Shown: positions 34,459-43,600 of the stretch, piece after piece
Layout: the number at the start of each line of letters is the position of its first letter
How positions within the stretch are numbered: position 1 is the stretch's first letter
Origin: Pirellulales bacterium
GTDB taxonomy: Bacteria; Planctomycetota; Planctomycetia; Pirellulales; JAICIG01
Assembly: GCA_035533075.1 (NCBI GenBank)
Contig: DATLUO010000092.1
Location: 1-53,425 of the forward strand
Length of the DNA: 53,425 nt
Reading direction: 5' to 3'
Notes under the pieces: generated by a model
Told to the model about the DNA's origin: nothing
Seen by the model: only the letters and a program-made list of their open reading frames with translations
Databases searched by the model: none
Program-made: the position numbers and the translations under genes

Positions 34459-34586
34459 AACACGTCTCCGTCAAGCAGCGCGTTCTGTTGCCGGCCGGCC
34501 GCCCGCGCGGCGTTGGCCATTGTCATTTCATCGTCTGTCAGTCAACGCGCGCTGTAACCTTTCAATCAGCCGGCGATTCGTGAGAA

Positions 34587-35174
34587 CTAGAACCCGCCGC
34601 CGCCGCCACCGGCACCACCACCGCCACCGCCGCCACCACCGCCGCCCCCGGTTGAACTGGTGTTGGCGGGCAAGCGCGGGTCGGGAGTGGTCTCGTTGAA
34701 TTTGGTGCCGATGGTATTGATGTATTCGGCCGGCGCGACGCGGGGCCGAATATTCGTTTGGGCCACCAGCGGGCCCTCGGCAAAGACGTTGATGTGGGAG
34801 ACGAGCTCGCTGACCGACTGGTTTCGCGCGGCGGTCGTCTCCTCGTCGCGTGCTTGCAACACGAACACCGTGCGGTGTTCGGGCGGAGAGTAGGTCAGGA
34901 TGTCGCGGACTTTGAGTTCGCCCGCCTCGTTCAGTATGCCCGTCGTCGGATCGAAGTGGTCGTCGCTGAGCGTGTTTTGCGTCCGCCAGCCGTTATTGAT
35001 CATGACGGCGAACGGCGCCCGTGCCGCCATGCGGTCGGGCACCAAGAACGGGGCCGGCCAGCATCTGTTGCGCTGGGCGATTTGCCGGGCACGCTTGAAG
35101 AGCTGTGCGTCGGCTTGCGAGGGGAGCATGCAGAGGGCCACGCCAATTGCCGCCAGAATCGTTCGCCGGAGCAT
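34587..35174 (-). CDS. Secreted protein with poly-glycine C-terminus, unknown function
   Basis: A 195-residue exported protein; start MLRRTILAAIGVALCMLPSQ, signal peptide to about residue 23. The conserved-looking part includes RNRCWPAPFLVPDR, FAVMINNGWRTQNTLSDDHF and LNEAGELKVRDILTYSP, followed by a beta-alpha segment (TVFVLQARDEE, VSELVSHINVFAEG). The last 22 residues are almost only Gly. The nucleotide run behind this is GCC/ACC-rich on the plus strand. I recognise this as a planctomycete secreted protein of unknown role. It probably shares a transcript with the TPR lipoprotein gene downstream. Confidence 0.7.
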   Translation of the reverse strand: MLRRTILAAIGVALCMLPSQADAQLFKRARQIAQRNRCWPAPFLVPDRMAARAPFAVMINNGWRTQNTLSDDHFDPTTGILNEAGELKVRDILTYSPPEHRTVFVLQARDEETTAARNQSVSELVSHINVFAEGPLVAQTNIRPRVAPAEYINTIGTKFNETTPDPRLPANTSSTGGGGGGGGGGGGAGGGGGGF

Positions 35175-35349
35175 CCGTTTCTCCCTTCGTGAAAAGCCGT
35201 TGGCGGCAACGGGCGCCTGCACGGGCACGCGCCGCGATGTTGCCGCGCCACAAACCGAACATTAGTCAGTATCGGCAAGCGGGGGCGAAGAATGCGAGCC
35301 GCTTCGTGGACCCTTCCAACTCGCCTGATCGGCAAGGTTTGACAACCGA

Positions 35350-37257
35350 TCAAACCGCGTCGCCCGTCCGCTCGGCGGCTTCTTCCCAGTGCTCGTAGAG
35401 CGTTTTCACCGCGGCTTCCTGCTCGGCGATCTCGGTCTGAATCTCCTTGACGCGGCGGCCGTCGCGGACCACTTCCGGCGAAACCAGATCGGCGTGTAAT
35501 TCTGCGATGCGGGTTTCGCGCTCGATGATCTCGGCCTCGACCTCGGCGGGCTTGCGATAGGGAAATCGCCAGATGCGCTTCGTCTTGGCCTCGCTCGGCT
35601 TCTTTGCCGACTTGGCGGCTTCGTCTTTCTTGGCGGCCGTCGTCGCCGGAGCGGCCAGCCCTTTGCGGACGAAGTGCAGATACGTCTCGTAGTTGCCGTC
35701 GATCACGCGAAAGCGGCCTGGTTCGACAATCAGCAAGTGGTCGGCCACACGGTTCAAGAAGTAGCGGTCGTGACTGACGAACAACACCGTGCCGTCAAAG
35801 GTGGTCAGCGAACGCTCCAGCGAGTCGCAGGCCCACAGGTCGAGATGGTTGGTCGGTTCGTCGAGCACCAGAAAGTTGACGTCGCTGGCTGAAAGTTGGG
35901 CCAAGGCCGCCCGGCTCCGCTCACCCCCACTTAAGCTGTCGACGCGCTGAAAGACGGCGTCGCCCGTCAGGCCGAAACGGGCCAGCAGGCCGCGGCGCTG
36001 CGGTTCGTTGAACTCCTTGCCGGCGGGCCGGACCGCCTCGACCACGGGCAGACTCGCGTCGAGTTCCGAAAGCAACTGATCGTAATAGCCGATTCGCACG
36101 CCGCGGCCCAACTGCACCGTGCCGGCGTCGGGCGTAGCCTGGCCGATCAGGCAGCGCAGCAGCGTCGTCTTGCCGGTGCCGTTGGGACCGAGAATCCCCC
36201 AGCGCTCGCCACGCTCGATCTGGAACGTAAGATCGGCGAACAGCGGCCGGTCGTATCCCTTCGCCAGACTTTCGGCCCGCAGCACGATGTCGCCGGTGCG
36301 ATCGGCCGCGGGAAAGCCCATCGCCGGGCCTGCGATCTCGCGCGGCGGCTCGACCCGCTCGATGCGGGCCAGTTTCTTCTCGCGGTCTTTGGCCTGGGCG
36401 CTTTTCTGCCCGTAGAAGTTGCGGCGGATGAACTCCTCGGTCTTGGCGATCTGCTCTTGCTGCTTTTCATAGGTCCGCGCCTGCACCTTCAGCCGCTCGG
36501 CCTTCTGTTTCCAATAAGCGGAAAAGTTGCCGACGTAATCGTCGACCGTGCCCTGAAACAGCTCCAGCGTGCGGTCGGTCACCTTGTCGAGAAAGTAGCG
36601 GTCGTGGCTGACGACGAGAATGGCCTGGTCGGTCTCGCTGAGGAACGATTCAAGCCACTCGGTGGCCTCGATGTCGAGGTGGTTGGACGGTTCGTCGAGC
36701 AGCATCAAGTCAGGCCCGCGCAACAGCAGCTTGGCCAGCATCAGCCGGTTTTGCTGGCCTCCGCTGAGCTGCTCGATCGGCCGCCGGAAACTGGCCCGAT
36801 CGAAGCCCAGACCGTCGAGCACTCGCTCGATTTTGTGATCGAGGTGGTAGGCGTCGCGGTGCTCGAGTTCGTATTGCAGTCGGTCGTAACGCTTGGCGAG
36901 TTGTGCCCGGTCTTGCGGGTCGGTGGCGACGCTCAAGGCATGGGCCACCGCTTCGCCGTCGCGGGACAGCGAGACGAGGTCTTCCAGGGCCGTCATCGCT
37001 TCGTCCCAGAGCGTGCGGCCGGGCGACCATTCGGGCTGCTGCTCCAGATAATCCATGCGGGCAGACTCGTGGACCTCGACCGCGCCCGAATCGGCCTCGT
37101 CCTTTCCGGCCACGATCCGCAACAGCGTCGTCTTGCCGGCGCCGTTGGGCCCAACCAGCCCAGCTTTTTCGCCCGGCCGGATTTCGAACGTCACACCGGC
37201 CAGCACCGGATCGGGACCAAAATGCTTGGTGACTTCGGTGACGGAGAGCAGGATCAT
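35350..37257 (-). CDS. ABC-F family ATPase
   Basis: Cytoplasmic ATPase with two nucleotide-binding domains and no membrane segment; ABC-F proteins act on ribosomes, in translation-stall relief or antibiotic protection. The 635-residue protein has Walker A GPNGAGKTT near residue 40, LSGGQQ and LLDEPSNHLD, a charged interdomain linker (KQKAERLKVQARTYEKQQEQ) and a second set: GPNGTGKTT, LSGGERSR, VLDEPTNHLD. The C-terminal 90 residues form a Lys-rich then coiled-coil extension as in Uup. I use the ATG at 37257; a TTG four codons earlier is less likely. A terminator-like hairpin lies about 85 bases upstream in its leader. Confidence 0.92.
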   Translation of the reverse strand: MILLSVTEVTKHFGPDPVLAGVTFEIRPGEKAGLVGPNGAGKTTLLRIVAGKDEADSGAVEVHESARMDYLEQQPEWSPGRTLWDEAMTALEDLVSLSRDGEAVAHALSVATDPQDRAQLAKRYDRLQYELEHRDAYHLDHKIERVLDGLGFDRASFRRPIEQLSGGQQNRLMLAKLLLRGPDLMLLDEPSNHLDIEATEWLESFLSETDQAILVVSHDRYFLDKVTDRTLELFQGTVDDYVGNFSAYWKQKAERLKVQARTYEKQQEQIAKTEEFIRRNFYGQKSAQAKDREKKLARIERVEPPREIAGPAMGFPAADRTGDIVLRAESLAKGYDRPLFADLTFQIERGERWGILGPNGTGKTTLLRCLIGQATPDAGTVQLGRGVRIGYYDQLLSELDASLPVVEAVRPAGKEFNEPQRRGLLARFGLTGDAVFQRVDSLSGGERSRAALAQLSASDVNFLVLDEPTNHLDLWACDSLERSLTTFDGTVLFVSHDRYFLNRVADHLLIVEPGRFRVIDGNYETYLHFVRKGLAAPATTAAKKDEAAKSAKKPSEAKTKRIWRFPYRKPAEVEAEIIERETRIAELHADLVSPEVVRDGRRVKEIQTEIAEQEAAVKTLYEHWEEAAERTGDAV

Positions 37258-37341
37258 GTGGGGCAACAAGGTTTCGGCGAGGGCAAACTACAAACTTCGA
37301 GCAAGCGGGGCAACAATGCAAGGGGTGGGCATCAACCGCGC

Positions 37342-37381
37342 AAAAAAACGGCCGCGTCGCAAGGGAGTAACGACGCGGACC
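37342..37381 (-). terminator. Terminator-like hairpin in the ABC-F leader (possible attenuator)
   Basis: Reading leftward: GGTCCGCGTCG, an 11-base loop, CGACGCGGCC, then G and seven T (37348-37342). The stem is ten pairs with one bulged T. Only the ABC-F gene lies downstream in this direction, and no gene ends upstream, so premature termination of the ABC-F transcript is the simplest reading. The intervals 37258-37341 and 37382-37604 show no gene. Confidence 0.6.
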
Positions 37382-37620
37382 TCGATTCAACCCGCGTCCG
37401 CTGAAGGCGTGACTCCCCGGTCGCCGTAATGATAGAATCATGGCTGACGCCAAATTCTGGTGAAACTTTTCGGTTGGCTCGGGCGTCAAACATTCGGGGC
37501 AGGCGGCCCTGCCGCCGGCGTGTGCCGGTAATGGCCGGGTGGAGGTCCCATTTCGTTTATCCGGCTGGTGCCGGGCTTCGTTGCGATCGAAACCGTTCGC
37601 CCTTGAGGAGGAGTTGAGGC

Positions 37621-40600
37621 ATGAGATCCCGCACGCATCGCACCCTGTTTGTCGCGTTGGCTTGGTTGAGCAGCATTTCGGCGGCGTCGATTTCGGCCGC
37701 CGATAAGCCCGAAAAGAAGCCCGCCGAACGACCACAAATCGAGCCGGCCGAGCCGACGGTGCCCGACAGCATCAGGGCATTGCTCGAAGACCGCAGATAC
37801 GCCGACGCCGTGGCGGCCATCGACAAGGCGGTGGGCGACAAAACAGCCGACCAGGAATGGCTGGCCTATCTCAAAGCCCGATCACTTTACCTGGCCGGCA
37901 GTTACGACGATTCGATCGCCGCCTACAAGGCCGCCGAGACAAGGTTCCCCGAGAGCCGCTGGCAACGTCGATACCGGTTTGGCCGCGCGCTGGCGCTGGC
38001 CCGCAAAGGCGATTTCCAGGCCGCAGAGCAGATTTATCGTGCCGAGGCCGAGCACCTCTTGTCGGCCGATCGCAAGGAGGAACTGGCCGACATCTATCTG
38101 GAGTTCGCCGACGGCTACTTCAAGCCGGCCGACGAACAGCAGCAGCCCAACTATGCCAAGGCCCTCGAGTTCTACAACAAGGCGCTCGAAGTCGGCCCGA
38201 AGCCCGAAAAACGCGAAGAGATCGAGCTGCGTGTGGCACGCTGCTACCAGGAGTTGGGCAACCATCAGGAGGCTGCCAACCGTTACACGCAGTTCACCAA
38301 AGACCATCCGGATAGCGCCCTCGACCTGGAAGCCCGTTTTCGCCTGGGCGAGGTGCAGTTGACGATGGGCCAACGTGAGGAAGCCCGTCGCACCTGGCAG
38401 GACCTGCTGGCCACCTACGCCGACAACAACAGCGAGCGGATTGCCGAGGCGACGTTCCGGCTTTCGGAGACCTACGGCTTGCCCGCTCCCTCGTCGACGG
38501 AAGACCTGGAACTGGGCGTCGCCTCGTTGGAGACGTTCCTGAAAGAATTCCCCGAGCACAAGCTGGCCGGGCAAGCCTATCTGCGCATCGCCAATGCCTA
38601 CGTCCATTGCGGACGATACGAAGACGCGGTGAAGAGGCTCAAAAAGTTCTTGGGCGACGAGCGGTCCGCCGGTCGCGAAGAGCTGGCCGATGCCCGCGTG
38701 CTATTGGGCCGTTCGTATCAGCTTCAGAAGAAGTTCGACGAGGCGCTGGCCACTTGGCGCGACTACCTGGCCAAGCATCCGGCCCATTCGGCCTGGAGCG
38801 ACGTGCAACGTTCGATCATCGACACCGAGTTTCTCCAAGGCGCCGAGGCGGCCAAAGCCAAACGCTACGATCAGGCCCGCAAGCTGTGGCAAGAGTTCCT
38901 GGTCAAATACCCGCTCGATCCGCGTGCCCCGCGCATCCTGCTCGAATTCGGCCGCATGAAGTTTTTGGAAGAAGATTACGACGCGGCCATCGCCGAGTGG
39001 CGGCGCGTCGTCTCGAAGTATCCCAACACGAATGAATCGTCGCAGGCCCAATACCTGGTGGCCCTCACGCTGGAAGAGAAGCAGGGCAAGCTCGAAGAGG
39101 CCCTCAAGGAATATCGGAAAGTGACGTGGGGCAACTACGCCGCCAAGGCCCAGCAGCGCATCAGCCGACTCACCGCCAAGGAAATGACGGTCGCCACCGA
39201 GCGCGTGTTCCGCTCGAACGAGACGCCCAAGATCAAGCTCACCACCCGCAACATCGAGTCGGTCACGGTTCGGGCCTACACGGTCGATCTGGAAACCTAC
39301 TTTCGCAAGATGCACCTGGCCGGCGGCGTGGAAGGTCTCGACATCGCCCTGATCGACCCCGACAAGACGTTCGAGTTCGATGTGCCGAAATATGCCCAGT
39401 ATCAGCAGCTTGCCAGCGAAGTGGAGATCCCCTTCGAGTTCCGCGTGGCCGGCGTGCCGGGCGGCGTGATGGCCGTCACCGTCAGCGGCAAGACGCTGGA
39501 GGCGACGACGCTGGTCATCCAGAGCGACCTCGACGTGATCGTCAAAAGCTCGCGCGACGAAATCTTTGTGTTTGCCCAGAACATGCGGACCGGCAAGCCG
39601 TGGCCCAAGGTGCGGCTGTTGATTTCCAACGGCCAGCAGGTGTTTGCCGAAGGCGAGGCGGGCGACGATGGCGTGTTCCAGAAATCGTACCAAGAACTGA
39701 AGTCGGCCGGCGACGTGCGGGTGTTCTCGGTGGCTGATTTAAGCGTGGCCTCGAACGTTGTCGGCCTGAACGGCGTCGGCGTCTCCAGCGGTCTCACCGC
39801 GCGCGGCTACATCTATCCCGATCGCCCCGCTTATCGCGCCGGGCAGCTCGTTCACGTTCGTGGCGTCGTTCGCAACGTGGCCGACGACCGTTTTACGATC
39901 GACGAAGGCAAGAAGTTTCATTTTGAGGTTTACGACAGCCGCAGCCGCCTCATTCGGCAAGACGAAGTGACGCTGGGCAAATTCGGCAGCTTCCATGCGC
40001 ACTTTGTGTTGCCCGACAGCAGCGTGGTCGGCGACTATCGCATCCAGGTTTATGACGACGCCGGGCAAAACTACCAGGGCGCCTTCCGCGTTCACGAATA
40101 TCAGCTCGAACCGGTGCGTCTGGCGGTCGATACCGATCGAAAAGTTTTTTATCGAGGCGAAGAGATCGTCGGTAAGATCACTGCCAAATTCTATTACGGC
40201 GCCCCGCTGGCCGACCGCGAGATTCGCTATCAGCTTGCCGGCGGCCGAGTCTACACCGGCACCACCGACGAAAAGGGCGAGCTGGAGTTCAAGCTGCCGA
40301 CGCGCGAATACCGCGAGTCGCAAACGCTGCCGCTGGTGGTCACGCTGGCCGAGCGGAACCTGCGAACGAGCGTCAACTTCTATCTCGCCACGCAGGGCTT
40401 TTCGATCGGCCTGAGCACCGTCCGCAAGGTGTTCGTCTCCGGTGAGACGTTTGAGGTTTCCCTCAACACCCGCGATGCCGAGGGCAAACCGATCAGTGAA
40501 GAACTAACTTTGAACGTACTCAAACGGACGACCGTCGAGGGCAAAGTCGGCGAAACCGAAGCCGAAGAGCACGAAATCGCGACCGACAAGGACGGCAAAG

Positions 40601-43600
40601 GCCGGCTTACGCTGCGACTAGAAGAAGGCGGCCAGTATGCGCTGCGCGCGGAAGGAACCGATCGTTTCGACAACCCGATTTCGGGCACGTCGCTGGTGCA
40701 GATTTCCGATGACAGCGACCGCGTTCGTCTGCGCATCCTGGCGGACCGTCACACATACAAAGTCGGCGATCGCGCCACCGTGCAGTTGCACTGGCGCGAA
40801 GCCCCGGCTTTGGCGCTGGTGACCTTCCAGGGCGGCAAGATTTTGGATTACCAGCTCGTGCAGCTTAAGACCGGCGCCAACGAGCTGGCGATCCCCATGA
40901 CGACGCTCTTGGCGCCGAATTTCGATCTGGCCGTCGCCGTGATGACCGACGCCCGTGAGGCGAAGGAAAAAGACGACGACCCGGAAAACAACTCTGTAGG
41001 GAACGGGGCGCCCCCTGGGCCCCGTGGCGTTCCGCGGCGCTTCCACGAGGCATCCAGCCCCTTCACGGTCGAGCGCGAGCTACGATTGACGATCGCAACC
41101 AAGCCGAAGCAAGGCGACGCTGCCCGGCCGGGCGAAGAGGTTGAGGTAACGATCACGGCCAGCGATCCGCAAGGCAAGCCGGTCGAAGCCGAGCTGAGCC
41201 TGGCGATGATCGAGCAGGCGCTCTGGGAGATGTTCGGTTCGAACGTCGCTGCCATCGCCGACTTCTTCCGCGGCCAACCGCGCGCCTCAGCCGTACGCAC
41301 CGCGTCCAGCGTGGCATTCTCCTACTATCCCGCAACGCAGCCCATCAACCCGCAGTTGTTGGCGGAAAAGGATCGGAGGGAAGTTGAGGCGATGGAGGAA
41401 GAGCGACGCAAGGCGTTGAGTGAACTGACTTCAAGTCAAACGGCCGAGTTGCAACGGCAACAGATCGCGGCGGAGCCACAAGCGAGAGCGAAAGTCAATC
41501 GCGAACTGTCCTTGCGCAACGGCAACATGGACGACGCTCTAGTGGCAGAAGAACTCGGCGAGGTCGAGAGCGTGCTAGGGACCAACGTTTATCCAGTTGG
41601 CGATCTTGTCGGCACGATCGAACATGATGCAAAAACTCAGAGCCGCGCGAGTGGCGACGTCTTTTACGATCAGATTCGCCGTCCAAGGGGATCGATGGTG
41701 GTTGAGGAATCAGCGATTCCATTCGATGATCTTTCAGTTAGTGGCGTGCCGGCCGCCAATGGCCCCGTGGCTGGCGGATTAGGCGGTTTCGCAGGACGGA
41801 GGTCTGGCCTGGCCAGCCGCCAGGCCGGTGCAGAGGCATACGGTTTTGGGGTTAACGACGGAAAGGTAAAGGCTCGACCGTTTTTTGAGCAAGACGAAGC
41901 TAAGTCCGAAGCGGCCAAGTCGGAGTTGGCGGATCGCAATCAGATGTATTTCGCTCCGGCCGATGCCAGCGCGCTGATGATGGGTCGGCTGGCGAAACCG
42001 GAATCCAACCCCACGGTCCTCTTGGCCGATGGAAGCCAGAAAACCTGGCAACTCGGCTTGAACTTCACGATACCCGACGGACAAAAGCTACGTGATGCGG
42101 CTGAAAAAAATGCGAAGCTGCTTGAGGAGGCTGAGGCGATGAGAACAGCGGGGGCCGTAATACTGCCGCCGCAAGCATCCCAAGAAACGGCATACTGGAA
42201 TCCCGCAATCGTCACCGACAAGGACGGTAAGGCCACCGTTACGATCACATTGCCAGAGCGGACAACGGCGTGGAAGCTGCTGGCGAAGGGGATCACCACC
42301 GAGACACTGGCTGGGGAAGCCGAGAGCGAGCTGGTGGTTAAGAAGGAGCTGTTCGGCGAGCTGAAGCTGCCGCTGGCCTTCACCGACGGCGATGAGGCCG
42401 AGATTCTCACGACCATGCACAACGACGCGGTCGAGAAGGGGAAGATCGAGGTCACGCTTAAGACGACCATTGGTGGCAAGGCGGTCGAAGAGAAGAAGAC
42501 GATCGAAGCGAGCAAGGGAATGCAGGAGGTGCCGTTCAGCGTGAAGTTGGAACTGCCCCGAGAGGAAGAACGGCAGAAGGCAGAAGGCAAAGGGCAGAAA
42601 GAGGAAGCAAGCACAGACGCTGTTGAAATCGAGTTGACGATCGTCGCCGGGGAGAAGCGCGATGTGGTGCGGCGGACGGTGCCGATTCGGCCTTATGGGA
42701 TGCCGGTGTTCGCAACGGCCAGCGGCTCGGCCACCAGCGATACCACGGCCTTCGTCGAAGCGCCCGAAGGCATGACGCTCGAATCGCCCAAGCTGGAGGT
42801 GATCGTCGGCCCGACCGTCGAGCAAAGCTTGCTCGACGCACTTCTAGCGCCGGCGCCGTTATGCCAGCTTGGTGCCTTGCGATTGGCTTCGGGCATCGAT
42901 ACCTCGACGAGCGACCTGATGGCGGCCATCGGTTTGCAGCGTCTCGTTGGCGCCACGCGGCAGGCCGGCACGCCGCAGGCCGAAGCGCTTGATGCCCGAG
43001 TGCGCTCGTCGTTGAGCTTGCTGGTTTCGTCGCAGAACGACGATGGCGGCTGGAGTTGGACCGGACGCGGCGGTGCCAGCAATCGCTACACGTCGGCGCG
43101 CGTTGTCTGGGCGCTCAGCCTCGGCAAAGCCGCCGGCTACAAAGTAGCCGACGACAACTTTGAGAAGGCCATCGGATACATTCAGAGCCAGGTGGCGACG
43201 ACGGCGGAGACGGATTATGACAGCAAATCGGTGCTGCTGGCCGCGCTCGCCTCGGCCGGCCGCGGCGACTTTACATTGGCCAACCGGCTCTATCGCAATC
43301 GGCCCGCGCTCTCGACCGGTGCGCTGGTCTACCTGGCGCTGGCCCTGGCCGAGATGGACCGGCAGCCAATGGCCCACGACCTGTTCGAGCTGCTCGCCAA
43401 GCGAAAGCTCGACGGCAGCGTCGAAGAACTCAACACACGGGCAGTGCTGGCCTGGAACGATTCGTCGGCCGAACTGCGGGCACTTTACCTGTTGGCCCTG
43501 GAAAAAGCCGAGCCGGAAAGCACCAAAATCAGGGACCACGTCGATTGGCTGATGGCCCATCGCACCGGGCATCGCTGGTCGCCCGACAAGGCGACCGGCC

